The notes under the pieces: generated by a model
Database searches by the model: none
What the model was told of the DNA's origin: nothing
What the model saw: only the letters and a program-made list of their open reading frames with translations
Shown here: one piece after another, positions 8,821 to 19,474 of the stretch
How positions within the stretch are numbered: the stretch's first letter is position 1
Layout of the letters: each line of letters begins with the position of its first letter
Translations under genes and position numbers: made by a program
Assembly (NCBI RefSeq): GCF_040869045.1
Contig: NC_090324.1
Location: 56,325,346 to 56,389,345 of the forward strand
DNA length: 64,000 bases
Source of the DNA: Eurosta solidaginis
Taxonomy: Eukaryota; Arthropoda; Insecta; Diptera; Tephritidae
Reading direction: 5' to 3'

Positions 8821-9791
8821 CGACTGACCGACGATCGGTGGCGTACTAGGTTGTCGCCGAAGACTTGTCGTCCTTACCAATTATTCCCTCTTGGAATATA
8901 TATTTTTTGTCTATCCGTTTTTTGAAAATTTTTATATGACCTTTAAATTTTTTTTGTGAATGAAAGTCGATTGATTGTAATCGCGAAACTTTAGCTAAAT
9001 GCTTTTTGTTTTGGCGAATCTAATTGATAGTTTTTTTGCCATGTCGATGTAGTCAGAGTAGTTCAGAGCTGAAGCTGGAATTGCAGAACCCTAAAGGCTT
9101 GATGTCTACGGATCTGACCGCTGAAGCTAATGTACCTATTCGAAGATACCTTAGAGTAGTTAAGATTTTGCAGATTTAATGAGCGTTTGGATGTTAGCTA
9201 TCTGGAACTGTGTTTTCAGCTCGTCTGTATGTTAGCTAACCAACCGATGGTGTACTTATCTAACACCTTTGTGAAGTTCTGGCAAACTAGTTTGTCTCAA
9301 ATTCCATTTTCGAGTGTTTCTTATTTTCCCATTAATTATTATTGCTGTTTCTATGTCGAAAGCTCCAAGTATTCATTTCTGATTTCACCCGGAATGCGTC
9401 TACCAAACTGACTACCACACCACGTGGAAGTTAGACCAACCATCTTTTTGATGATTTTTATTTCTTTCCGATTTTTGTGATACTTTGTATAATTTTTTTT
9501 GCTGCAGAGTTGAGAGTTGATAGTATCTTGTAACGATTTTTTTTTTGTGGTTTCAAAAGTGTTAACCAATACCTAATTTAGCGATCTAACTAGTAGAACT
9601 GATATAAGGAATTGATCGAAATCAAAAATTTTTTTTTTTTGAATTTTTACTTATTGTCGTTTCTTATTTTTGAATCTTGGATAGCAGGAATTAGAGAATT
9701 GTTCCTTTCCTGAAATTTTTTTTGTAAGGATCGAAATTTTTTTTGCATTTGTTTCTTTTTCGATTTTTGCTTCATAATCCCTTTTGAGATC
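8821..9791 (+). other. Untranslated leader of element G
   Basis: About 970 bp between primer site and Gag ATG. It is T-rich with several T tracts (9540, 9630, 9715) and no coherent coding frame. I see no feature beyond its position as leader. Confidence 0.5.
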
Positions 9792-11146
9792 ATGGCACAT
9801 AATCAGGTTGCTGGAGGGATGCCACCACAGCCTAATAGCTGCACAATCTGTCAGGAAGCCCTTGAAGATACCGAATTTAGAGCTGCGTCGCAATGAGCAA
9901 GGTCAGGTTGACGGTGGCACTCAGAGTCTATGTAATCTGGCATCAGACCCAGGCAACAAAGACGACGAAATTCTGATTAGGAATATAGTATCGGCCGTGA
10001 TAGCGGCTAGGCAGGCAACTTTGGTTGACGACCTCAAAAACCGAGTAGCACATCTGATAGAGCAAAGACTCGAGGGTACCCTTGTCAATGTTCTAGCTAG
10101 ACTAAACTTGAATGGGGGAAATACAAACGTGCAGGCAGTTCCACCTGTCAATAATCGTAGCCCAGTAGTAAACAACGTCCCCCTAGATAACCTTTCGACT
10201 GGATTCTGGCCTAGGGACATACCTAATTTGCCCAACAACTCCAACCAAACTTTCAACCGTGCGATTGATCAGTTTCGATTCAGCGATATGTCGAGTGTAC
10301 CGAATTCCGGTAGGATTGCACACCTCATATCGAGCTGGGGTGTCACTTTCGATGGTTCCTAACGACTATCCGTGGATAGCTTTATTTACCGCATCGAATG
10401 CCAGGTAATCGATACACTCGGAGGTAATTATAATTTGCTATGCGAGCATGTCTTTTCACTCACGATGCGAAAAATTGGTACTGGAGATATCGACGTTCCG
10501 TCGAACGAGTCACTTGGACTTCCCTATGTCAAGCCCTCAGGACTAATTTCCAACAGCACAAAAGCGATTTTGAGTTGAAGGAGCAGATTAGGAGCAGAAA
10601 GCAGGGTATGACCGAGACGTTTGATGAGTTCAGGAACTCAGTGCTCAAATTAGCTGAACCGCTACAAGAGCCATTGACAGAGGCGGAGCTCATAGAGATC
10701 CTGCAGCACAATCTGCAACCTCGAATCCGCCAGCAGTTATTGTATGTGCCCGTTAACTCGCTTGCCGAACTGCGTAGGCTTTGCTTGAAGGGCGAGAGCC
10801 TCGCGAATGAAATTAGCAAGCCGAACAATTTGCCATCAACAGGAAATACTCGAGCAATCCCCGTCGATATGCAAACGAGCTTCAGTACGAGGAGGATACA
10901 CCCGTCGACATAGAGTGCGAAGTGGACGAGGTGACAAGGCGAACGTTCGATGCGTCGAAATTGGTTTGCTGGAACTGCAGTTCCGAGGGTCACAGGTATA
11001 TGGATTGTTTGGAAGATCGCACGGTATTTTTTTACGGCTGTGGCAAGGCAAACGTTTATAGGCCAAAATGCGAAACGTGTTTGGGAAACTCGAAAACGAG
11101 CGAGGTTTCCCGGTTTAACCCTCGCAAAGACCCCAAAAACAAATAA
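9792..11146 (+). pseudogene. Gag of element G
   Basis: ATG 9792 begins MAHNQVAGGMPPQPNSCTIC with a CxxC pair; a stop at 9894-9896 shows a one-base frameshift. The main frame continues (ILIRNIVSAVIAARQATL...) to an in-frame stop at 10360-10362, then LSVDSFIYRIECQVIDTLGG, another frameshift near 10440, and the capsid-type stretch NWYWRYRRS...W..LC.ALR.NF. The zinc knuckle CWNCSSEGHRYMDC (about 10969-11010) is intact; a second (FYGCGK...CETC) lacks its first Cys. The YWRYRRS capsid pattern is typical of Osvaldo-like Gag. It would form particles; three lesions disable it. Confidence 0.75.
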
Positions 11147-11374
11147 TGAAACCGTCGATTTTATACCCAGAAAAAGAATGTACACCTTTAGTTACTAGTC
11201 CAAATGTACATAAAATTGTTCCGTACGAAGTCCGTCTGAGAAAGTATAATGAAACCCGCAACCGAATATTTTCCGAAGTAACTACTATATCATCTTGTTT
11301 AAGTCGTTCGTCTGTCCGTATTAAGGAGTTTGGCGAGGTGTTAAGGAAAAACGAAAGTCCCTTAAAACCTTTGT

Positions 11375-11760
11375 TTGTTCCTGACTAAGAAGTCATGTGA
11401 CCTATGGCCATATGCGAAGATAATGATTGGTGGTGTAGAATATTTGGGACTGCTAGACAGTGTAGCCCAAGTCTCATGCACCGGATCCTCACTTGCTGAC
11501 GAGATTCGCAAGCAGAATAAGTTGCGAGAACATAAAACCGCCGTTTGTACCGCAGAGGGAAAAAACGCAAGTGGTTTTCGGTGTCATAGCCTTGGAATTA
11601 AAATTCGAAGATAGGAGCCAATCGATCACGTTTTTCGTTATTCCAAGTATGTCGAAAAAAGTTATTTTAGGAGTCGATTTTTGGATTAAATTCCAAATAG
11701 CGCCACATATAATATCTGAAGTTACCCTTGATGTGAAGCCTGATGATAATGCCCTTTTCT
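11375..11760 (+). pseudogene. Protease of element G
   Basis: WPYAKIMIGGVEYLGLLDSVAQVSC contains the aspartic-protease site, but the usual DSGA or DTGA is DSVA. A frameshift after about 11610 moves to the frame with FFVIPSMSKKVILGVDFW, the typical ILG(x)DF end of retroviral-type proteases. It would cleave Gag-Pol. Loss of the active-site glycine and the frameshift make it inactive. Confidence 0.7.
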
Positions 11761-11859
11761 TAACGGACGAGCAACAAGTCAACTTAAAATATATTAAAAA
11801 TAGATTTCCGAACTGTGATAAGGAAGTCTTAGGGAAAACGTCTCTTATGGAGTACGTGA

Positions 11860-12680
11860 TAGAATTACAGCCCAATGTCCGTCCGATTAAAGAAAGGTAT
11901 TTTCCCATTTCTCCCGCGGTAGAAAAGCTTGTTCATGCAGAAATTGACGAAATGCTTCAATTAGGTGTGATCGAAGAGTCACCTAATAGTCCTTGGTCCA
12001 GTTCGGTTGTTCTAGTGAAGAAGCCAAATAAGGTTCGTCTGTGTCTTGATTCCCGAAAATTAAATAGCGTAACCGTAAGGACGCTTACCCCCTCCCGCAT
12101 ATTGATGGTATATTAAGCAGGATACCAAAGGCGAAATACATAACTTCACTAGATTTGCGTCGAGCCTTTTGGCAAATCCCCCTGTCCGAGAACTCCCGAG
12201 ATTATACTTGTTGTACTGTCCCCAACCGTCCGTTGTATCGTTACTGTGTAATGCCCTTTGGCTTATGCAACGTTCCTCAAGCACTTTGCCGCTTGATGGA
12301 TCGCGTCATCCCACCTAAACTGAAAAATCAAGTTTTTGTCTATTTAGCCGACCTGCTTATATTGTCCGTAGACTTTGATAGTCATATGTCCGTTCTTTCT
12401 GAAGTTGCGCATCATTTAAGAAAAGCTGGCTTAACCATTAATGTCGATAAGAGTAAGTTTTGCATCAGTGAGGTGAAGTATCTGGGATATATTGTGGGTA
12501 ATGGCACGCTGCGAACAGACCCTGAGAAGATTTCGGCAGTTACGAATTATCCCGTACCAACTACTGTTAAACAAGTCCGGCGTTTCCTTGGAATGGCCGG
12601 TTGGTACCGCCGGTTCGTAAATAACTTTGCGTCCGTTACAACACCATTGACGAATTTATTAAGGAAAAACAAAAATTTTA
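11860..12680 (+). pseudogene. Reverse transcriptase of element G, catalytic YLDD changed to YLAD
   Basis: Motifs run in order: VIEESPNSPWSSSVVLVKKPN, RLCLDSRKLN, a stop/frameshift near 12116, TSLDLRRAFWQIPL (motif A Asp), YRYCVMPFGLCNVPQALCR, then FVYLADLLILS at about 12335-12367, where the first Asp of YxDD is Ala. The thumb reads VKYLGYIVGNGTLRTDPEKI and VRRFLGMAGWYRRFV. The frame is then cut by LINE J. The segment from 12316 on is present again at 27830. Confidence 0.85.
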
Positions 12681-12795
12681 AAAAATTTAATTTACCTGCT
12701 TATTTAATGCCTCTTTGAGGCAAGGGATATTCCCTAAGAAGTAGAAGGAGTCGTTTATAATACCACTTTATAAAAGTGGGAGTAGATCTTGTGTC

Positions 12796-14097
12796 ACAAA
12801 CTATAAGGAATAGCCAAACTTTGTGCTATTCCAAAACTATTTGAATCAGTTGTCACAAATCAACTGGCTTTTGCAGTATCTTCGGCAGTGGACCTGGCAC
12901 AAGATGGCTTTTGCAGGGGTAAGTCCATTGTGTCTAACTTGCTGGAGTTCACAACCCTCGTATCCAATAACTTAAGGACGAACTGCGAAGTTGATGTCAT
13001 TTACACTGATTTCAGTAAGGCGTTTGATAAAGTTTCCCATTCCTTACTCCTACTAAAACTCGATCGATTGGGTTTTCCATTACGGCTTCTCTCTTGGGTC
13101 TCTTCGTACTTGGTAGGTAGAAAGCAAACCGTTTTGTTTAACAATTGTTTGTCTGAATTCATCAATGTATCTTCTGGAGTTCCACAGGGCAGTCACCTTG
13201 ATCCAGTGTTGTTTCTGCTCTTCATTAATGACCTCCCAAATGTTTTGAAGCGCTGCATACCGCTGATGTACGCTGACGATGTCAAACTGGTTATGCCCAT
13301 TCGCTCACCTGAAGATAGGGCACTTCTTCAATTGGATCTGAATAATCTGGTTCAGTGGTGTGACGTGAACGTCATGTCACTAAATTTACCGAAGTGCAAG
13401 TTTATGTGTTTTACGAGGAAATCTTTTAAAAACTTTCAGTACATGATAGGCGATTATATCATTAAGCAAGTCACAAACTTTACTGATCTTGGCGTTATAA
13501 TGGACCATAAACTGGACTTCAAATTACATATCGAATCGTATGTGAATAGGGCTAGAGGCACTTTGGCTTTCGTAAAAAGGTGGTCAAAGGAATTCAATGG
13601 CCCCTATGTCACTAAAACTCTTTTTTTTATCGTTAGTAAGACCTATATTGGAATATGCATCCATTATCTGGAACCCGCGTTATCAGGTTCATAGCGAAAA
13701 ATTGGAATCGGTCCAGAAGCAATTTTTGCTCTTTGCTTTAAATCATTTTCCCTGGGATCCATCAAGGAACCTACCGCCCTATTGCAGCCGGTTAAAACTT
13801 TTAAAGCTGCCTTCACTACAGAGCGGTAGGGAGATGCTTGGCGTTTTATTTATGGTAAAACTATTAAAGGGGATGATAAACAGTCCATTTCTGCTTGGCG
13901 AGGTGATGTTTAATGTCCCTTTTAGGCCCTCTCGGTATTTCCAACCGCTATATTTAAATACATGTAGATCGAATTTTCAAATGCATGAACCTCTTCGTTG
14001 TCTGTGTCAAGATTTCAATAATCACTGCAATAGTATTGATACTTGCGCCACACTTTACAGTATAAAAAAATATATACTCACTGCCTTCAACTCATAA
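12796..14097 (+). pseudogene. LINE J reverse transcriptase
   Basis: The frame carries PKLFESVVTNQLAF, DGFCRGKSIVSNLLEF, VIYTDFSKAFDKVSH (catalytic Asp), SSGVPQGSHLDPVLFLLFIN and LMYADDVKL with an intact YADD. A one-base frameshift within the T run near 13620 moves from the RT frame into the C-terminal frame (SLVRPILEYASIIWNP, SVQKQFLLFALNHFPWDP), which ends at TAA 14095-14097. The second copy (28310-29611) has the same frameshift, so it predates the duplication. The polymerase centre is intact, but the domain start is missing. Confidence 0.8.
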
Positions 14098-14149
14098 CTG
14101 TTTCAAAATCACATGTTAAACTAAATCTGTTACCTGCTCCAGTTACTTT

Positions 14150-14541
14150 GGGCGGGTGGCTTGGAATCACGTCCTTTCCAACCTCCCACACATCGCAGCC
14201 CTACTCATTGTGTGTTAAATATGCATCAGCTGCTCGAAATCACGTCCACTCCAACAGCACTAATAATCAATAGTTAGTATGGGCGGGTGGCTTGGAATCA
14301 CGTCCTTTTCAACCTCCTACACATCACAGCCCTACTCATTGTGTGTTGAATATACATCAGCTGCTAGAAATCACGTCCATTCCGACAGCACTAATAATCA
14401 ATAGTTACTTTGGGCGGGTGGCTTGGAATCACGTCCTTTCCAACCTCCCACACATCGCAGCCCTACTATTGTGTGTTAAATATACATCAGCTGCTCGAAA
14501 TCACGTCCATTCCGACAGCAGTGATAATCATTTACGTTGCT
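14150..14541 (+). repeat. Three 131-bp tandem repeats in the LINE J 3' UTR
   Basis: GGGCGGGTGGCTTGGAATCA begins at 14150, 14281 and 14412, an exact 131-bp period. Each unit contains AATCACGTCC twice. The third unit is slightly changed at its end. Short ORFs here follow the repeat and are not genes. Confidence 0.85.
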
Positions 14542-14736
14542 CGGCATCACAGTCCATCCCGACAACTGATTCAATAATATATGTATATACATATTTTATA
14601 ATATAATTTTGCTCACTATGTATGCTTGTTAATTTTACACTATAATCCGCATTTATATTCATTCATTCATTCATATTTAGTTTGATTGATTGTAAAATTT
14701 GAGACTAACAAATAAATAAATAAATAAATAAATAAA

Positions 14737-15330
14737 ATGATGAAGCACAAAAGTCGTTTGATACTTTGAAGCAAGTTTTATGTTCCGCCACTGTCCTGGC
14801 TAGTCCTAACTATTAGAAGCCGTTCATCATCCAATGTGACGCATCTAAACTCGGAGTCGGTGCGGTTTTGGCGCATAAGAATGAAGATGGTATCGAGGCC
14901 CCAATTGCATATTTCTCCCAAAAGCTCAAAAAAGCCCAAAGCAATTATAGTGTTACGGAACTGGAATGCCTCGCAGTTGTGCTTAGCCTAAAGAAGTTCC
15001 GAGCTTATGTTGAAGGGCAAGATTTTACAATTGTAACCGATCATGCCAGTCTTCAATGGCTGATGCGCCAAAGCGACTTATCCACCCGATTGGCCCGATG
15101 GTCTCTGAAGCTTCAATGTTACAGGTTCAACATAGAACATAGAAAAGGTACCTTGAATGTAGTACCTGATACTCTATCCCGCCAGAACTTCGAAAAAATC
15201 AACGAGTTAGAGTTCCGTCCGTTAGTCGATATAGAATCGTCCGAATTTAAGTCCGAAGAATACATGAAATTGATACATAACGTCAATAGTTGGGGATGTC
15301 GTGTATATGAGGACCGAACATCCCACTGGT
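14737..15330 (+). pseudogene. RNase H of element G
   Basis: It resumes right after the LINE tail with SFDTLKQVLCSATVLASPNY, a TAG, then FIIQCDASKLGVGAVL (first Asp), YSVTELECLAVVLSLKKF (Glu), FTIVTDHASLQWLM (Asp) and HRKGTLNVVPDTLSR (His and last Asp). The catalytic set looks complete. A stop at 15330 precedes integrase. It lies in the same orientation and order as RT and integrase of G. Confidence 0.8.
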
Positions 15331-15378
15331 AACCCTGAGCGAGAGGTCTACAACTGAAAGCTATGGATTCCTAAAACC

Positions 15379-16456
15379 TTGGTTAAAGACGTGATCAAGA
15401 ACGCCCACTGCCAACCTAACAAATGCCACGGAGGAATCGCCAAGACCTTAGAGCGGTTAAGGCTCAATTTCTATTGGCCCAATATGACGATAGACGTCAA
15501 GGATTATGTCCGCGGTTGCGAAACTTGCCAACAAACCAAACCTTCCAACAGTACGCTTCGATCACCTATGTCCGCGAAATACACTGTTCAGCGTCCCTTC
15601 CAAAAACTCTATATCGATTTCTTAGGTCCTTATCCCCGTTCAAAGCAAGGGAACATAGGAATTTTTATTGTTTTAGACCACTACACTAAGTTTCCTTTAG
15701 TTAAAACGGTGAAAAATTTCAATGCCACAGGCATCTGTGATTTTCTAAAGGAAAACGTTTTTAGCATTTTTGGAACCCCCGAGATCATTTTAAGTGACAA
15801 CGGGAAACAATTTAAATCTTCTCAGCTCAACAATTTACTTTCTGAACGGGGCATCAAGCATGTTTACACCGCGTTGTACAGCCCCTAAGAAATGCAAGCG
15901 AGCGAGTCAACAGATCAATAATTGCGGGCATAAGAGCATACTTGAAGGATGACCAGGCCCTATGGGACAAGCACTTGCCAAGCATTGCCGAGGCATTGAG
16001 GAGTTTATTTCACCAGGCAATAGGTTGTACCCCGAATTATGCCCTCTTCGGTCAGCAAATGCCGTCGCATGGTGACGAGTATGCGCTGCTACGGAAGCTA
16101 CAGTCCCTAGATGATAATATCCTTGATAGAACAGACAAGCTTGCATTAATACGGAAATCAATTGGTGAGCATATGAAAAAGCTTTCGAAAGCTCTGAGAA
16201 AAGATATAATTTGCGAAGTTCCGCGGAAAATCTTAAAGTAGGTGATAGGGTGTATCGTAGAAATTTTGCTCTAAGCGATGCCGCAAAAAAATTCTGTGCC
16301 AAGTTTGCGCCAAATTTCATAAAAGCTAAAGTTGTTGCACGAAAAGGCAATTGCCTATATGAGTTAGAAGACGTTAATACAAGGAAGCGTGCGATTTATA
16401 ACCAAAAGGATATCCAAAAAGATAGGGGCAAGTTACCGACCGCACCAACATTCTAG
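15379..16456 (+). pseudogene. Integrase of element G
   Basis: Zinc-domain-like AHCQPNKCHGG...CETCQQTKP, then LYIDFLGPYPRSKQG (Asp 1), IFIVLDHYTKFPLV, FGTPEIILSDNGKQF (Asp 2), a TAA at 15886-15888, and QASERVNRSIIAGIRAYL with the Glu. A frameshift near 16210 leads to a C-terminal domain LKVGDRVYRRNFALSD...FIKAKVVARKGNCLYEL that ends just before the 3' LTR. The DDE set is present but split across frames. It would have inserted the G cDNA. Confidence 0.8.
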
Positions 16457-16468
16457 GTGGGGGGTATA

Positions 16469-19400
16469 TGTACCATGGGTACATGCATGCACTTTATTCA
16501 CCCTCACATAAACACAGTTTCCTCTTGTTTTTAAAATTCTTCTACTTTTGCTTTCTTTTAAATTTTCATACAGGACACCCGGTAGTTCTCAACACTATTC
16601 TAAGATTAACATCCCTCAATCATCAGTTCGATAAGAAAATTATCGGTAATCTATATGTCAATTACTCCCTCATGGGTCTCGGCCTTATATCCGGCCCGAA
16701 AATCGTTCTTTTCCTGAAGAACCATCGTGCTTAGCAGATCGTAAGTGTGGAAGTGTAGTTAGTAAACCAAGTGTCCAATTTAACTCGAAAAGTTAAGATA
16801 AATCGCGAGTGCTAATTTAACTAACTCATTTCCCACCACCACTACATTCCCTGCAATCAAATTAAACCCAACTTAAAGAAATTGGTAAGAAAGGCTCTAA
16901 AACTTAAATCAAAGTTATGTGTTGTGCTAAAAGTGTCTAAAGTGATATCCCTCTTTTAGGCTACCTAACTGAGGCCCTCCAAGCGCAGCCTGAATAACGT
17001 GCGAAAAAGTGTTGTTGCGGCCGGAATCAATCACCAGTTGAATGCCCCAAAATAATGCCCAAATGTATGGCGGCAAATAGTGGCCGAATCTGACCATACG
17101 CACCCAATGCGAAGCCTTATCACTTACAACAAATTCCGGTTCCAGTAAAAATTTAATCTTAGCCTTCAAGACAATTTTCCTATGTATCCTACATACTTAT
17201 ATCTAACTTGTCAATTTTCAACGTTTATATAAAAAGCTAGAATACAAGTGAGCCAGTGGAAAAGGCGGTTTTCCACTTTATCATTAAGTTCTAGTGATTC
17301 GGGATCGCTAGAAACGGACCTAGAAAAAAATCCTAATTAATTCAACAAAAACAATTTACCTACAACCATTTAGTTAAGGAATTGTTAAGAGGGTTTTAGC
17401 TTTGATAATTGTAACCCCTAAACATGTAAAAGTTAAGTTTATAACCAGCGCGGTTTTACCCGATAGTGGAAAAGGCGGTTTTCCCTTTCAGATCCGAAAT
17501 CACCAGAGACCAGAATTAGAAGACCCGCATTACAATGTAAAAATAAAAGCCAGGGATTTGGATTCCATTTGCATGTAGATGTAGATGCGCATACATACTT
17601 TGTCATAACCTACAATGAACATCTTCAGCTATACTTATTACTAATTTCATCTTTAGTTCTTGAATATTCGTCTCCTGAAAACATGAATTATACTTACCTT
17701 TAGAGTTACCTGTTAGTCTAAATAATTATACAAAGCAAACCTAAGCACAAAGGAATGAATTTGCCATAATACCTACTCTCACTGGTTTGGCTTAATTCTT
17801 ACCCCTATGTAACCTTTTGAATAGAGTAAGAAAATAGTTATTAATAATTAACTTCATTTCAAATAATTATACCCTAGCCAGGAAGGGAAGAAGAAGAACA
17901 TCCTAATAAAAGGATTTTTTTTTTTTTTTTTTTTTTGAAGAAACTACAATAGAACCATCTTCCAAGGTTCCTACATATCTAAATAGTGTTAATTGAGTTT
18001 GTAATAACCTTTAATCAAATCGTTATACTTACCTTTGAACCATGAACATTAGGATAATTTTATTGTAACTATGTTATTGCATTTCAACAACATAGCTAAT
18101 CGATGTACATTAACATAAAAGAAAACCATATGATCAGCTTTTAAACTGACCTAGTTCCACAAGATGTTGTAAATCGTCATCCATTTTATTAATTTCCGGA
18201 TCGCTCTTTTGAGAAAAAGATCGAAGAAATCAAAAACCGAAACTTTGAAATTGTCAATGTTTGGGAGACTCTCTTAGCTCCAATTGCTCACCATTAGCAC
18301 CACTCTTAAATTCATTTTTTATGCTGCCGCTCCGGTCGGCGGCGGTTATTCTTTGACACCTTTTATGCGCCCTTCGCAAACCTTATATACCATATTGGAC
18401 ATAGAAATAACCACACCTAACTGTTAAGGTAAATTTGGTTGGATAAAATATGTTATAATATTTGAAGCATATGAACGTGCACCAGCAGCTGCGTACCAAG
18501 CAAGGAAGGCCTTCTTCGCTTCGTGCGACAGCGTCGTAGTAACCAAACCATTACCACTGGAAAACATGTAAGTAAGTTCACTTATTTCATTTCATCCACC
18601 AACCTACTAAGTATACATAAATGCTACGATAGAGAACGTAAGTGACATGTACTTACATACATAACCAACTTATGTATGTACGTGCATATATGAACATGGG
18701 TGCAAGCTTTCTTTCTTTGTTGTTCGCATCATTTTTAAGTACTATAGTACATACATATGAATACCCATCTCCCGTGTGGAGTTCGAATCATCTCATGGTA
18801 AAACCAAGAGAATTAGAGGAATAATTTTTGATTTGGTTTCTTAATCTTTACACTGAAACTCCAAGCTCTCGTGAGCGGCAAGGTCGCCGAACTCATAAAA
18901 TATATAATTTACATATTGTTGAGGTAGCTTAGTTTTTTCTGTCTGATCAATATCCAAGAAAAAAAATTAGTTGTTACGGATATAAATTAAGATCTTGGTG
19001 ATTAATTCTACGATTAGATTGCCACCTACACTAAGTCTTACATACATTTAAATTTCTTTAACGTATAAGGAGAATGAGCTGAACTGTAATAAAAATTTGT
19101 AAATATGAAATTGTAAATTTAATTGTGTTGGTCTAATTCCATTGTAGGGTGGTTGGTCTCTTGGGGCTTTATTAACAACTTTAAAGCCATGGTAGGGTGG
19201 GTTAAGAGCAGCCGCCAAAATAAGACACGCGCTGCTAGGTATGGGGTTTTCCAGGCATAGTTGGTGGTACTCAGGCTTTCCGGTAGCTTTTCATTAGTGT
19301 GCAAAGTTTAAGTCCTTGTTCGGCCCCCGAGCTGACAGATGATGGCTTGGTTCGGTAAAAGTGTTTCGAACCCTCCCCATGCTGAAGTTCCCGCATTAAT

Positions 19401-19474
19401 GCCAGTGCACACACCACTTTTACCAACACGCTAGGCAAGCCCATCTTAAGGAAGAGGCCGAAGAGCCCGTAACA
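16469..19474 (+). repeat. 3' LTR of element G (3006 bp)
   Basis: It starts TGTACCATGG after a G-rich tract (TAGGTGGGGGG, a possible plus-strand primer) and ends CCGTAACA before AGGG. Full-length match to 5884-8797 with scattered changes. It keeps the 70-bp hairpin block at 19354-19424 that the 5' LTR lacks. The sequence holds no convincing gene; ORFs at 18642-18824 and 19119-19304 are chance frames repeated among LTR copies. Confidence 0.8.
19354..19424. other. Hairpin-bounded block present only in the 3'-type LTRs of G
   Basis: GGTAAAAGTG (19354-19363) and CACTTTTACC (19415-19424) are perfect 10-bp inverted repeats enclosing 51 bp. The 5' LTR has GGTAAACGC at this point, lacking the block. 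It recurs at 34866-34936. It could be a lost RNA hairpin near the LTR end or a tiny insertion. Confidence 0.6.

Larger units (their letters stand above)
12680..14736 (+). mobile_element. LINE J: 5'-truncated non-LTR retrotransposon inserted in the G pol
   Basis: It separates the G RT thumb (to about 12680) from the G RNase H (14737 on). It starts inside its RT domain, carries RT and C-terminal coding sequence to 14097, three 131-bp repeats in the 3' UTR, and ends with an AAAT repeat tail (14709-14736). 5' truncation plus a simple-repeat tail is diagnostic of target-primed reverse transcription. The clade is within the jockey/CR1/R1 range; I cannot be more precise. A target duplication is hard to define in the A-rich junctions. 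Confidence 0.8.
5884..19474 (+). mobile_element. Element G: Osvaldo/Ulysses-like Ty3/gypsy retrotransposon with about 3-kb LTRs
   Basis: A full element is delimited by LTRs 5884-8797 and 16469-19474, AGGG duplications, a tRNA-Lys-type primer site (8803-8820), Gag (9792-11146), protease, RT, RNase H and integrase on the + strand. LINE J (12680-14736) interrupts pol. Without the LINE it is about 11.5 kb. Very long LTRs together with a tRNA-Lys primer site recall the Drosophila Ulysses and Osvaldo elements (from memory). Gag and pol carry frameshifts, stops and catalytic changes, so it is inactive. It sits inside the tandem core of element A. Confidence 0.8.
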
